The notes under the pieces are model-generated. The model had not been told where the DNA came from, searched no databases, and worked only from the letters and a program-made list of their open reading frames with translations. The translations under genes were made by a program, and so were the position numbers. From NCBI RefSeq assembly GCF_046035435.1, contig NZ_JBFNFH010000005.1: 64,000 nt of DNA; one strand, written 5' to 3'. Source of the DNA: Helcococcus bovis (GTDB taxonomy: Bacteria > Bacillota > Clostridia > Tissierellales > Peptoniphilaceae). Shown here piece by piece: positions 1-9,738 of this stretch (positions within the stretch are counted from its first letter, which is position 1; every line of letters begins with the position of its first letter).

Positions 1-97
1 AAATGACTTAAAAGTTGTTTTATTACAGCTTTTTCCTTTACAATAAGGGGCATTATTTGATATATTTATATATAGATTATGGAGAATGGAGGATAGT

Positions 98-484
98 ATG
101 AATTTGACTACTAAAAGTGAATACGGGTTAAGAGCTTTATCATATTTGAGGGATAAGTATGATCAAGGACCGATAAATATTTCCGAAATTTCTACAGAAT
201 TAAAACTAAGTAAAACTTACATAGAGCAGATATTTAGAAAACTAAAAAAAGCTAATATAATCGAAAGTTATAGAGGTAAAGAAGGTGGATATAAATTAAA
301 AAATAATCCATCAGAAATAAATGTAGGGCATGTTATAAGAATATTGGAAGGTAATATTGAATTATCTCATAAATGTAATGATGAAAAATGTTCCATTGAA
401 GGATGTGCTTCAAGACAAGTATTTTCTAAAATAGACAATGCTGTATCTAATGTGATCGATCACATAACATTAGATCAAATTTAA
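98..484 (+). CDS. Rrf2-family transcriptional regulator, IscR/CymR-like
   Basis: Small DNA-binding regulator of 128 residues. The N-terminal half (about residues 1-65) reads as an Rrf2 winged helix-turn-helix, beginning MNLTTKSEYGLRAL. Three cysteines at about residues 93, 98 and 103 lie where IscR-type members bind an iron-sulfur cluster, so it may sense Fe-S status or redox state. I start it at the ATG at 98 because GGAGGA lies just upstream at 88-93; the ATG at 86 would put that ribosome site inside the gene. It sits 13 bases before alaS, and no isc/suf genes are visible here, so the target genes cannot be named. Confidence 0.88.
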   Translation: MNLTTKSEYGLRALSYLRDKYDQGPINISEISTELKLSKTYIEQIFRKLKKANIIESYRGKEGGYKLKNNPSEINVGHVIRILEGNIELSHKCNDEKCSIEGCASRQVFSKIDNAVSNVIDHITLDQI

Positions 485-497
485 GATAGAGGGTATA

Positions 498-3092
498 ATG
501 AAAGAATTAAATTTTAATCAATTAAGAAAAGAATTTTTAGATTTTTATGAATCTAAAGGACATATCAGACTAAAAAGTTATTCATTGATTCCAAATAAAG
601 ATAAAAGTTTACTTTTAATCAATGCTGGTATGGCGCCACTTAAAGAATATTTTATGGGAACAAAAAAATTCTCGAAAAATAGAGCTACATCATCTCAAAA
701 ATGTATTAGAACAGGGGATATTGATAATGTAGGTAAAACTCACAGACATGCAACATTTTTTGAAATGTTAGGTAATTTTTCATTCGGAGATTATTTCAAG
801 AGAGAAGCCATTAACTGGGCATGGGAATTTTTAACAAAAGTTATTGAATTGGATCCAGCAAAATTATCAGTAACTGTATATTTAGACGATGATGAAGCAT
901 ACAATATTTGGAATAAAGAAATTGGACTTTCAGAAGAAAAAATTTCAAGATTAGGAAAAGAAGATAATTTTTGGGAAATAGAAGAAGGCCCATGTGGTCC
1001 TTGTTCTGAAATTATGTATGATAGAGGAGAAGGATACGAAGGAGATGACAGATACTTAGAAATCTGGAATTTAGTATTTACTCAATTTAATAAAACTTCA
1101 AAAGGTGAGTATTTACCATTAGATCATCCAAATATTGATACAGGTATGGGATTAGAAAGACTTGCATTAATAGTTGAAAATGCTGCAAATATATTTGAAT
1201 TAGATACATTTAGACCATTATTAAAAGCTATTGAAGAGTTATCAGGTAAAAAATATGGTGAAAGCGAAAAAGTAAATGAGTCATTTAGGGTTATAATGGA
1301 CCACTCAAAAGCAATGTCATTTTTAGTCTATGATGGAGTAATTCCTTCAAATGAAGGAAGAGGATATGTTTTAAGAAGATTAATCAGAAGAGCATACCGT
1401 CATGGTAAACACTTAGGTATAAACGGACATTTCTTAGAAAAATTAATGCAAATTGTTATGGAAATATATTCTCCAGAATATCCTGAATTACTTGAGGATA
1501 AAGAAAGAGTATTTAAGATTGTAAACAGAGAAGAATCAAAATTCCAAGAAACAATTGATCAAGGTTTAGAAATATTAAATTCAATGTTAGATCAATTAGA
1601 TTTAAAACAAGAAAAAACATTGTCTGGAGTAGATGCATTCAAACTTTATGATACTTATGGTTTTCCTCTTGATTTAACAGAAGAAATTGCAAAAGAAAGA
1701 AATATAAATATTGATAAAGATGGATTCGCAGCTGAAATGGAAGCACAAAAAGAAAAATCAAGATCTGGAAAAAGTTTTGAAGGTGGCTGGGAAGATGACA
1801 AGATTGAAATTTCTGGATACGAAGCAACACAATTTGTAGGATATGATAATTTTGAAGCTCAAGCAAAAATTATAGGGATAGAAAATTCTGAATCAAAAGC
1901 TATTTCTGAAGGACAAAAAGCAATAGTTATTTTAGATGTTACACCATTCTATGGTGAAGGTGGTGGACAAATAGGAGATACTGGTTATTTAGAAAGTGAA
2001 AGTGGAATATTAAAAGTTTTAGATACTAAGAAAACGGCAGATAATATTTTCTATCACATTGTGGAATGTGAAACTGGTGAATTTAATGTTGGAGATGAAG
2101 TAGTTGCAAGAATTGATGTAGAAAGAAGAAATTCAATCGTTAAAAATCACTCCGCAACACACTTGTTAAATAAAGCGTTAAAGACAGTATTAGGTAATCA
2201 TATAAATCAAGCTGGTTCATTAGTTACAGATGAAAGACTAAGATTTGACTTTACACATTTTGAAGCGATAAGTAAAGATGATTTAAGTGAAATAGAACGA
2301 TTAGTAAATGAATCAATATTTTCAAATTATCCAGTTCAAATTGTGGAAACTACCCTTGAAAAATCTCAAGAATTGGGAGCAGTAGGATTATTTGAAGATA
2401 AATATAAAGATATTGTAAGAGTTGTAAATATGGGTGACTATTCAGTAGAACTTTGTGGTGGTACACATGTAAGAAACACATCAGAAGTTATGATGTTTAA
2501 GATTGTTTCTGAATCAGGTATTGCTGCTGGAGTTAGAAGAATAGAAGCAATTACAGGTCTATCAGTTTATAAATATATAAATGAGTTAGAAATAAAAGAA
2601 TATAATATTTCTAAATTGCTAAAGACACAAAAAGATGGTGTTGAATCTAAGATTAATAGCATGATCGAAGAAGAAAAATCATTAAAAGAAAAAATTAATC
2701 AATTTAAGTCATTGCAAGAAAATTCTTTAATTGACGAAATCTCATCTGAAATAAAAGAAGTTTCTGGAGTAAAATTATTAGTTAAGAAGTTAGAAGAAGT
2801 TGATAGTGAATCATTAAAAAATATTTCAGACAAACTTCAAAATAAAGAAACTGAATTAGTTGTGTTATTATCTAGTGTTTCAAATAATAAAATTATATTT
2901 GTTTCATCAGTGTCAAAAGATTTAATAAAGAAAAATATTAAAGCTGGAGATATCGTAAGAAGTGTTGCTCAAGCAACAGGTGGAAATGGTGGTGGTAGAC
3001 CAGATTTTGCACAAGCTGGGGGAAAAGACATAGAAAAATTAGATGAAGTATTATCTAAAGTAGAGGAATTTGTTATAGAAAAACTTAATTAG
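498..3092 (+). CDS. alaS: Alanine--tRNA ligase
   Basis: Cytoplasmic class II aminoacyl-tRNA synthetase that charges tRNA-Ala. At 864 residues it is the usual length. The N-terminal catalytic domain opens with the family pattern around LINAGMAPLKEYF and contains GNFSFGDYFK. The editing domain has HSATH near residue 551 and a CGGTH zinc motif near residue 652. A coiled region follows, and the C-Ala domain ends with GGNGGGRPDFAQAGG near the C-terminus. It is followed after 8 bases by ireB and then ruvX, a very conserved order in Firmicutes, which supports the call. Confidence 0.98.
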   Translation: MKELNFNQLRKEFLDFYESKGHIRLKSYSLIPNKDKSLLLINAGMAPLKEYFMGTKKFSKNRATSSQKCIRTGDIDNVGKTHRHATFFEMLGNFSFGDYFKREAINWAWEFLTKVIELDPAKLSVTVYLDDDEAYNIWNKEIGLSEEKISRLGKEDNFWEIEEGPCGPCSEIMYDRGEGYEGDDRYLEIWNLVFTQFNKTSKGEYLPLDHPNIDTGMGLERLALIVENAANIFELDTFRPLLKAIEELSGKKYGESEKVNESFRVIMDHSKAMSFLVYDGVIPSNEGRGYVLRRLIRRAYRHGKHLGINGHFLEKLMQIVMEIYSPEYPELLEDKERVFKIVNREESKFQETIDQGLEILNSMLDQLDLKQEKTLSGVDAFKLYDTYGFPLDLTEEIAKERNINIDKDGFAAEMEAQKEKSRSGKSFEGGWEDDKIEISGYEATQFVGYDNFEAQAKIIGIENSESKAISEGQKAIVILDVTPFYGEGGGQIGDTGYLESESGILKVLDTKKTADNIFYHIVECETGEFNVGDEVVARIDVERRNSIVKNHSATHLLNKALKTVLGNHINQAGSLVTDERLRFDFTHFEAISKDDLSEIERLVNESIFSNYPVQIVETTLEKSQELGAVGLFEDKYKDIVRVVNMGDYSVELCGGTHVRNTSEVMMFKIVSESGIAAGVRRIEAITGLSVYKYINELEIKEYNISKLLKTQKDGVESKINSMIEEEKSLKEKINQFKSLQENSLIDEISSEIKEVSGVKLLVKKLEEVDSESLKNISDKLQNKETELVVLLSSVSNNKIIFVSSVSKDLIKKNIKAGDIVRSVAQATGGNGGGRPDFAQAGGKDIEKLDEVLSKVEEFVIEKLN

Positions 3093-3100
3093 GAGATATT

Positions 3101-3370
3101 ATGACAAACAAATTTGAAGAAACAATGAAATTTAAATTAGAAGTTAACAAGGAAGATAAAGTTGTTGAAATATTAAAGCATGTTTATGTTTCTTTAAAAG
3201 AAAAAGGATATGATCCTGCAAATCAAATTATTGGATATATTTTGTCAGGTGATCCAACATATATAACAAGCTATAATGATGCTAGAAAAACTATAAAACA
3301 AGTTGATAGAAATGAATTGCTTGAAAATATTTTAAATTTTTATTTTGAAAAAAATGATATAAATAAATAA
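3101..3370 (+). CDS. ireB: IreB family regulatory phosphoprotein (UPF0297)
   Basis: Small cytosolic protein of 89 residues. The run GYDPANQIIGYILSGDPTYI is diagnostic of the IreB/UPF0297 family. In Enterococcus, IreB is phosphorylated by the Ser/Thr kinase IreK and lowers cephalosporin resistance; that role is known from the family and is not shown here. Its place between alaS and ruvX is the standard one. A weak hairpin follows the stop codon. Confidence 0.93.
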   Translation: MTNKFEETMKFKLEVNKEDKVVEILKHVYVSLKEKGYDPANQIIGYILSGDPTYITSYNDARKTIKQVDRNELLENILNFYFEKNDINK

Positions 3371-3373
3371 AAT

Positions 3374-3400
3374 ATGGGTGGATTACTCTACCCATTTTAT
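3374..3400 (+). terminator. Weak hairpin after ireB, possible attenuator
   Basis: ATGGGT (3374-3379) can pair with ACCCAT (3390-3395), followed by a short T-rich stretch. The stem is only 6 bp, so it may be a leaky terminator or simply an mRNA hairpin between ireB and ruvX. Confidence 0.35.
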
Positions 3401-3420
3401 CATTAAGCTAATGGGGATTT

Positions 3421-3831
3421 ATGGAAAGATATATTGGACTTGATTTAGGTACGAAAACAATAGGGGTAGCGATTTCTGACCCTTTATTGATATTTGCTAA
3501 TGGATTAGTGACTATAAAGAGAAAAGATATCAATAGTGATATTCAAGAAATAAAAAAAATTATAAATACAAATGAGGTTACTAAAATTGTAGTTGGTATG
3601 CCTTATAATATGGATGGATCAAAAGGTCCATCAGCTCAAAGAGTAATGAGCTTTGTAGATTTACTTAAAAAAGAAATTGACAATGAGATTATTTATGTAG
3701 ATGAGAGGCTTACAACAGTCTCAGCAGAAAGAGTTTTAATTGAAAATAAAGTAAGAAGAGAAAATAGAAAGGATCATGTAGATAAGATTGCAGCAACATT
3801 CATACTACAATCTTATTTAGATGCAAGGTAA
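3421..3831 (+). CDS. ruvX: Holliday junction resolvase-like protein YqgF/RuvX
   Basis: RNase H-fold nuclease family protein of 136 residues, the standard length. The first acidic motif is GLDLGTKTIGVAISD at residues 5-19, the middle motif is VVGMPYNMDGS, and DERLTTVSAE carries the next catalytic acid. The family is linked to 16S rRNA maturation and perhaps Holliday junction cleavage; the exact role in this organism is unknown. GGGGA precedes the ATG. The next gene starts 3 bases after its stop. Confidence 0.95.
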   Translation: MERYIGLDLGTKTIGVAISDPLLIFANGLVTIKRKDINSDIQEIKKIINTNEVTKIVVGMPYNMDGSKGPSAQRVMSFVDLLKKEIDNEIIYVDERLTTVSAERVLIENKVRRENRKDHVDKIAATFILQSYLDAR

Positions 3832-3834
3832 TTT

Positions 3835-4092
3835 ATGGAAAATAAAAAATATATTGAAATAAGTGATGGAGAACAAACACTTAATTTATTAATAGTTGAT
3901 ACATTTGGAGTAGATGAAAAAGATTATGCTGCTTTATTAGATGAAGAAACTGATGAATTATATTTGTTTGAAATTGAAATTGAAGACGAAGAAGTTACAT
4001 TTAAGACAATAGAAAGTGAAAAAGAATTAGATGAAGTCCTTGCAATTTATAATGATCTTTTAGAATCAGAAGATGAAGAAATTGAAGAATAG
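3835..4092 (+). CDS. DUF1292 family protein (YrzB-like)
   Basis: Very acidic protein of 85 residues. It matches the DUF1292 pattern: a beta-rich start (ISDGEQTLNLLIVDTF), a middle section DYAALLDEETDELYLFEIE, and a C-terminus made almost only of Asp and Glu. This family commonly follows ruvX in Firmicutes. Its function is unknown. A larger relative with a metal-binding tail lies at 9739-10365 in this window. Confidence 0.85.
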   Translation: MENKKYIEISDGEQTLNLLIVDTFGVDEKDYAALLDEETDELYLFEIEIEDEEVTFKTIESEKELDEVLAIYNDLLESEDEEIEE

Positions 4093-4102
4093 GATAGAAA
4101 AT

Positions 4103-5782
4103 ATGAACAAATATTATAGAAAAAAAAGAAAATCAAGTATTAAAATTATTCCTTTAGGAGGAGTTGGAGAAATTGGTAAAAATATGACTGCGATAGAGTA
4201 TAAAAATCAAATTTTTATAGTCGATGCAGGACTTACTTTTCCAGATGAAACAATGCCGGGAATAGATATAGTAATACCGGATTTCACTTATTTAGAACAA
4301 AATAAACATAAAATAAAGGGTTTATTTGTTACACATGGTCATGAGGATCACATAGGTGCCGTCCCATATTTATTAAAGAAAATAAATATGAGAGTATATG
4401 CTACACCTTTAACACTTGGATTAATTGAAGCAAAATTAGAAGAGCATGGCTTGAATAAATCTGTATTAAAAACAGTAAAACAAGGTCAAACCATTAGAAT
4501 TAGTGACATAGATGTTGAATTCATCGCAGTAACACATTCAATACCTGATGCTTGTGCTTTAGCATTCCATACAGATATGGGGATTGTGTTTTTCACTGGA
4601 GACTTTAAGGTAGATTTTACTCCAATTGATGGAGTAAGAATGGACTTGCAAAGACTTGGAGAGCTTGGGAAACAAGGCGTTTTATGTATGTTTGGAGAAA
4701 GTACAAACATAGAAAGACCAGGATCAACTTTGAGTGAGTTAACAATTAGAGAAACGTTTAAGAAAGTTTTTGCTGATGCTAAAGGTAGAATTTTAGTTGC
4801 AACTTTTGCTTCTAATTTACATCGTGTTCAACAAGTTTTAGATGCTACAGAATTTAATAATAAAAAATTATTTGTATCAGGTAGATCAATGCTGAGAAAT
4901 GTTAAAATTGCAATAGAATTAGGTTATTTAAGAGTCAAAAAAGATACTATTCAAGATATGAATAAGATTAATAAATTTAAGCCTGAAGAGATTGTAGTAT
5001 TAACCACAGGTAGTCAGGGTGAGCAAATGGCTGCTCTTACAAGAATGGCTAGAGAAGAGCATAATAAGTTGAAACTAACTGAAAAAGATACTGTTGTTAT
5101 ATCCGCAACACCAATACCTGGAAATGATGCAGCTATGGGATCAGTTATAAACAATTTAACAAAGTTAGGAGTAAATGTTGTTTACTCAAAATTAGCAGAT
5201 GTTCATGTTTCGGGGCATGCATCTAGAGAAGAATTAAAATTAATGTTAGCACTTATACAACCTAAATATTTCATTCCTGCTCATGGGGAAATTAGACATC
5301 AAGTTATGCATAAAAATTTAGCGGTTTCAATGGGCGTTAAAGAAGAAAATGTATTTATTACAGAAGTAGGAGATGTTGTAGAAATAGGACTTCATGGTGC
5401 GCAAATGAAAGAAAAAGTACCAGCTGGTAAAGTATTAGTTGATGGTTTAGGAATTGGTGATGTAGGAAATATAGTTTTACGTGATAGAATCAAGTTAGCA
5501 GAAGACGGAATTATAAATGTTGCTATGTCATTTGATAAAAAATCAGGAAAAATTATTGGCAGAGCACAAATGAATACAAGAGGATTTGTTTATGTAAAAG
5601 ATTCTAAAGATTTAATGGAAGGCACATATAAGATTTTAGAAGCTGCTAAAAATGAGATAAATAATAAAAATATCACTGATACAAATCAAATGAAATATCT
5701 TATAAATGAAAAATTAAGAGTATTTTTCTATACAGAATTAAAGAGAAATCCAATGATTATGACAATGATACTAGAAATTTAA
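4103..5782 (+). CDS. rnj: Ribonuclease J
   Basis: Metallo-beta-lactamase / beta-CASP ribonuclease of about 559 residues, the normal RNase J length, acting in mRNA decay and RNA maturation with both 5' exonuclease and endonuclease activity in the family. The zinc motif HGHEDH lies near residue 78, GDFKVD follows, and the beta-CASP part has VSGHASREEL and the late PAHGE motif. I start at the ATG at 4103, which has AGGATAG upstream; starting at 4073 would run deep into the DUF1292 gene. A downstream yitT-like gene follows after 13 bases. Confidence 0.96.
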   Translation: MNKYYRKKRKSSIKIIPLGGVGEIGKNMTAIEYKNQIFIVDAGLTFPDETMPGIDIVIPDFTYLEQNKHKIKGLFVTHGHEDHIGAVPYLLKKINMRVYATPLTLGLIEAKLEEHGLNKSVLKTVKQGQTIRISDIDVEFIAVTHSIPDACALAFHTDMGIVFFTGDFKVDFTPIDGVRMDLQRLGELGKQGVLCMFGESTNIERPGSTLSELTIRETFKKVFADAKGRILVATFASNLHRVQQVLDATEFNNKKLFVSGRSMLRNVKIAIELGYLRVKKDTIQDMNKINKFKPEEIVVLTTGSQGEQMAALTRMAREEHNKLKLTEKDTVVISATPIPGNDAAMGSVINNLTKLGVNVVYSKLADVHVSGHASREELKLMLALIQPKYFIPAHGEIRHQVMHKNLAVSMGVKEENVFITEVGDVVEIGLHGAQMKEKVPAGKVLVDGLGIGDVGNIVLRDRIKLAEDGIINVAMSFDKKSGKIIGRAQMNTRGFVYVKDSKDLMEGTYKILEAAKNEINNKNITDTNQMKYLINEKLRVFFYTELKRNPMIMTMILEI

Positions 5783-5795
5783 TGATAGGAGTATT

Positions 5796-6701
5796 ATGAA
5801 AAACAAAAATCTGTTTTATAAAAAATTAAATAAAATCTTATGGATATTATTTGGAACATTAATTATGGCTATAGGTACATTTTTATTTAATGTTCCATCA
5901 AATATTGCAGCAGGTGGGGTTACAGGGTTTTCACAGGTTATTAAACATTTATATCCTGCAATAAATATTGGATTTATTATGGGGATTCTTAATTTACTGT
6001 TGTTTGTTTTAGGTTCATATTTTTTAGGTAAAGAATTTGGGATTTTTACAGTTATAGGAGCAGGTTCATATACAGTATTTATGGGAATTTTAGATTTTTT
6101 ATTTACAGTTAAAGAACCTATATTAAAAGATACATTAGCTAATTTAGCCCTTGGTGCTATATCAATAGGGATAGGTTTGTCATTTGTATTTAGACAAAAT
6201 GCTTCAACAGGAGGGACGGATGTTTTAGTTAAAATAATTGAAAAATATTCTGAATTTAGTGTAAGCAAGGGAATGTTAATAGTTGATACATCTATAATTG
6301 TTTTTGCTGGAACAGTATTTGGATTACAAAGTGGTATTTATTCTTTTATTTCATTATATATTACAGCATATGTTTTAGATGTTTCAATTGCCGGATTTAA
6401 TTCTAAAATTGCAATGACAATTATTTCAAATCATGTAGAAGTAATAAATAATTATGTAATGAATGAAATAAATAGAGGGACTACACTTTATTTAGCAAAA
6501 GGCGGATATACAAAAAATGAAAAAGAAATATTAGTAACAGTAGTAGATAAAAAGCAGTATGTAAAAATTAGAAATTTTATAAAAAGTATTGATGATGATG
6601 CCTTTGTATATATCAGCAATATAAATGAAGTTTATGGATATGGATTTTCAAGGGAGTTTAATCATGTTGAAGCTAGGGAAAAGGCAAAAATTAAAAATTA
6701 A
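5796..6701 (+). CDS. YitT family membrane protein (DUF161/DUF2179)
   Basis: Integral membrane protein of 301 residues with about five hydrophobic segments in the first 200 residues (for example ILFGTLIMAIGTFLF and IGFIMGILNLLLFVLG). GGVTGFSQVI and RQNASTGGTDVL are typical of the family. A soluble C-terminal DUF2179 domain follows (about residues 215-290, ending with VYGYGFSREF). The substrate is unknown. TAGGAG precedes the ATG. Its 3' end overlaps the next gene by 38 bases. Confidence 0.92.
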   Translation: MKNKNLFYKKLNKILWILFGTLIMAIGTFLFNVPSNIAAGGVTGFSQVIKHLYPAINIGFIMGILNLLLFVLGSYFLGKEFGIFTVIGAGSYTVFMGILDFLFTVKEPILKDTLANLALGAISIGIGLSFVFRQNASTGGTDVLVKIIEKYSEFSVSKGMLIVDTSIIVFAGTVFGLQSGIYSFISLYITAYVLDVSIAGFNSKIAMTIISNHVEVINNYVMNEINRGTTLYLAKGGYTKNEKEILVTVVDKKQYVKIRNFIKSIDDDAFVYISNINEVYGYGFSREFNHVEAREKAKIKN

Positions 6702-7503
6702 AAGGCTTACATCAGTAGGAGCTTTTTTAGGAAATAACGAACATAATGATGATGACGATGTATTATTGCCAAGAAAGTACTTAAAAAAAGAAAAAGAAGT
6801 TGGTGATGAAGTAGAGGTTTTTGTTTATAAAGATAACAATAATAGGCCAATCGCTACTACAAAAAGATCTAAAATTGAGTTAGGTGAGTTAGCTATTCTA
6901 CAAGTTGTAGATACAACTAAAATAGGAGCTTTTTTAGATTGGGGATTAGATAAAGATTTACTTTTACCTTTTGATGAACAAAAAGGTACTATAAAAAAAC
7001 TTAGTTATCATCTTGTTGGTCTATATATTGATAAATCTCAAAGATTAACAGCTACTATGAAAGTAGAAGATTTTTTTGAAAAAGATATTGACTTAAATGA
7101 AAATGATTGGGTTAATGGACAAATTTATTCATATGATTCAAACTTTGGAGCTTTTATTTTAGTTGAAGGTAAATATAATGGAATGCTTGCTCAAGAAGAA
7201 ATACAAGGTGTTCCAAAAGTAGGAGATAATTTACGTTTAAGAGTAAAAAGAATTAAAGAAGATGGTAAAATAGATTTAACTACAAACAATAGAGCTCATG
7301 TGGAATTAAATAAAGATGCTGATTTTATTTATAATACCTTACGAGATAATGGTGGATTTTTAAGAGTTAATGATAAATCAGATCCTAAAATCATCAAAAG
7401 AGTATTTAGTATGAGTAAAGCTCAATTTAAAAAATCCATAGGAAGATTATATAAACAACGTAAAATAATATTTAAAAATGAAGGTATAATGATTACCAAA
7501 TAG
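6664..7503 (+). CDS. cvfB: S1-domain RNA-binding protein CvfB-like
   Basis: Protein of about 279 residues made of successive S1-like domains and a C-terminal winged helix. The first domain has GAFLGN and LLPRKYL, the second has KIGAFLDWGLDKDLLLPF with an EQ segment, and the last has RVNDKSDPKIIKRVFSMSKA, all standard for CvfB, an RNA-binding factor tied to virulence gene control in staphylococci. I choose the ATG at 6664 because AGGGAG lies at 6651-6656. It therefore overlaps the yitT-like gene, suggesting translational coupling. Confidence 0.9.
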   Translation: MLKLGKRQKLKIKRLTSVGAFLGNNEHNDDDDVLLPRKYLKKEKEVGDEVEVFVYKDNNNRPIATTKRSKIELGELAILQVVDTTKIGAFLDWGLDKDLLLPFDEQKGTIKKLSYHLVGLYIDKSQRLTATMKVEDFFEKDIDLNENDWVNGQIYSYDSNFGAFILVEGKYNGMLAQEEIQGVPKVGDNLRLRVKRIKEDGKIDLTTNNRAHVELNKDADFIYNTLRDNGGFLRVNDKSDPKIIKRVFSMSKAQFKKSIGRLYKQRKIIFKNEGIMITK

Positions 7504-7511
7504 GAGGTATA

Positions 7512-8252
7512 ATGGAAAATAAAGTGTATTATAAAATTGGAGATAAGGAAATAACACAAAAAGAAGTACATGATTTTGTTCATAATTTAGGACAAGAAGG
7601 TATGAGATTTCATAATGAAGAAGGATTTAAACAAATAGCAAAAGAATTGTTAAATCAAGAATTATTTTTATTAGATGCGAAAGAAAATAAATTAGATGAA
7701 AATGAAGATTTTAAGAAAGAATTAGAATTTGCTAAAGAACAAATTTTAAAACAATATGCTATGAGAAGTGTATTATCACAAGCAGAAGTTTCTGATGAAG
7801 AAGTAGAAAAGTTTTACAATGAAAATAAAAATCAATTTAAGGATGTTTATACATTTAAGGCTTCACATATATTAGTTGATAAAGAAGAAGAAGCAAAAGA
7901 AATTAAAAAAGAATTAGATGATGCTGCTAAATTTGCGAAATTAGCTTCTGAAAAATCTATGTGTCCTTCAAAAGAAAGAGGTGGAGATTTAGGCGAATTC
8001 CAAACAGGACAAATGGTTCCTGAATTTGAAAATGCTTTATTAGATATGAATATTGGAGAAATTTCTGAACCGGTTAAAACACAATTTGGATATCACGTTA
8101 TTAAACTTGATAATAAAGAATTAGTAAAAGAAAATTCTTTTGAAAATTATAAAGAAAATTTAAAAAGAAATATTTTATCTCAAAAGCAACAAGAATTATA
8201 CTTAAACAAATCTGAAGAATTAAAGAAAAAATATGATGTAAAGGAAATGTAA
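7512..8252 (+). CDS. Parvulin-type peptidyl-prolyl isomerase, no signal peptide
   Basis: Protein of 246 residues with a SurA/PrsA-like helical N-terminus (about 1-110) and a PpiC/parvulin domain (about 112-205) that contains FKASHILVDKEEEA, GGDLGEF, MVPEFENA and FGYHVIKLD. It would speed cis-trans isomerisation at prolines. PrsA foldases are usually exported lipoproteins, but this one has no signal peptide or lipobox, so it is more likely cytoplasmic. A strong AGGAGG sits before the ATG. It is close upstream of the dipeptidase gene. Confidence 0.9.
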   Translation: MENKVYYKIGDKEITQKEVHDFVHNLGQEGMRFHNEEGFKQIAKELLNQELFLLDAKENKLDENEDFKKELEFAKEQILKQYAMRSVLSQAEVSDEEVEKFYNENKNQFKDVYTFKASHILVDKEEEAKEIKKELDDAAKFAKLASEKSMCPSKERGGDLGEFQTGQMVPEFENALLDMNIGEISEPVKTQFGYHVIKLDNKELVKENSFENYKENLKRNILSQKQQELYLNKSEELKKKYDVKEM

Positions 8253-8254
8253 TT

Positions 8255-9694
8255 ATGCAAAAATTAGCAAATTCAAGTGCATACGATGTATTCAAAAATT
8301 TTGAAAAAATAAGTGAAATTCCAAGATGTTCACATGATGAAGAAGCAATATCAAAATTTGTTTATGAATTTGGAAAAAGTCTAGGTTTAAAATCTAAAAG
8401 AGATGAATTTGGAAATGTAATTATTATAAAACCAGCTTCAGAAGGATATGAAGATAAAGATACAGTTATTTTACAAGGACATATGGATATGGTTTGTGAA
8501 AAATCAGACTCTTCCAAGCACGATTTTACATGTGATCCAATTGAATTACAAATTGATGGGGATTTTATTCACGCAAATGAGACAACATTAGGAGCTGATG
8601 ACGGTATTGCAGTAGCTATGATGATGGCAATACTGGAAAATAAATCCTTAAAACACCCAAAAATTGAGGCACTTTTTACAACTACAGAAGAAACAGGTAT
8701 GGATGGAGCGATTGGATTATCCGAAACTGCATTAACAGGCAAAAACTTGATTAATATAGATAATGAAGAAGATAAAATTATAATTGTTGGATGTGCTGGT
8801 GGGATTAATGCATATCTAGAAAAAAGAATTTCAAAAAATGAAAAAAGTTTATCAAATTATGAAATAAAAGTATCTGGGTTACAAGGCGGACATTCTGGAA
8901 TTATGATAAATGAAGGAAGATTAAATTCGATTAAACTTTTAGATGAAATTTTATTAGAATTGTCTAAAAAAGTTGATTTTTCATTACAATCTATAAATGG
9001 AGGAACAAAACACAACGCTATTCCTTCTAATTCAAGTGCTGTAATTGGTATTTATGAAAATGATAAACAATTATTATCTGATGAATTAAATATTTTATTT
9101 GATGAAATGAAGAAAAGCAATCAAAATTTAGAAGTAAATATAAATTTTTCATTAAATGAAATTTCTAATACAAATTTATATATAAATTGTGATGAAAAGA
9201 AAGAAATAATTAATTTATTAAATGAATTCCCTCATGGAGTTAACACATTAGATAATGAGTTAAATATTGTTAAATCTTCAAATAATTTAGCGATTTTAAG
9301 AACTGAAGATGAAGTTTTGAAGATACAAACATCAATTAGAAGTTCAGACTCTAATGATTTAGAATATTTAAAAAATAAAGTTAAAGAAATTGCTGAAAAA
9401 TATAATTTTAATGTTAAGTTTTCAGAAGGATACCCAATGTGGAAGCCTAATTTTGATTATGAATTACTAAATCATGCAAAAGAAATTTATAAATCATTAA
9501 GAAATGAAGATGCAGAAGTAGCAGTTATACATGCAGGACTTGAAACGGGTATATTAAGTCAAAAATATCCAAATATGAATATGATCAGTATTGGACCAGA
9601 TGTAATTGGAGCACACACTCCTAAGGAAAAGCTTTCCATTAGCTCTACAGAATTTTCATTTAATTTTGTAAAAAATATTTTAAAAAGCTTGTAA
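8255..9694 (+). CDS. pepD: Aminoacyl-histidine dipeptidase (PepD, M20 family)
   Basis: Zinc dipeptidase of 479 residues, the usual length for PepD. Metal and catalytic motifs are visible in order: LQGHMDMVCE (about residue 77), LGADDGIAVAMMMAI, TTEETGMDGA, and NIDNEEDK. The dimerisation domain sits in the middle, with GGHSGIMI and GGTKHNAIP. HAGLETGIL and GAHTPKE are near the C-terminus. It should hydrolyse Xaa-His and other dipeptides in the cytosol, consistent with an amino acid-fermenting lifestyle. It starts 3 bases after the isomerase gene. Confidence 0.95.
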   Translation: MQKLANSSAYDVFKNFEKISEIPRCSHDEEAISKFVYEFGKSLGLKSKRDEFGNVIIIKPASEGYEDKDTVILQGHMDMVCEKSDSSKHDFTCDPIELQIDGDFIHANETTLGADDGIAVAMMMAILENKSLKHPKIEALFTTTEETGMDGAIGLSETALTGKNLINIDNEEDKIIIVGCAGGINAYLEKRISKNEKSLSNYEIKVSGLQGGHSGIMINEGRLNSIKLLDEILLELSKKVDFSLQSINGGTKHNAIPSNSSAVIGIYENDKQLLSDELNILFDEMKKSNQNLEVNINFSLNEISNTNLYINCDEKKEIINLLNEFPHGVNTLDNELNIVKSSNNLAILRTEDEVLKIQTSIRSSDSNDLEYLKNKVKEIAEKYNFNVKFSEGYPMWKPNFDYELLNHAKEIYKSLRNEDAEVAVIHAGLETGILSQKYPNMNMISIGPDVIGAHTPKEKLSISSTEFSFNFVKNILKSL

Positions 9695-9738
9695 TTTTTG
9701 TGAAAATTGGGTATATTTAAATAAACAAGGAGGTATCT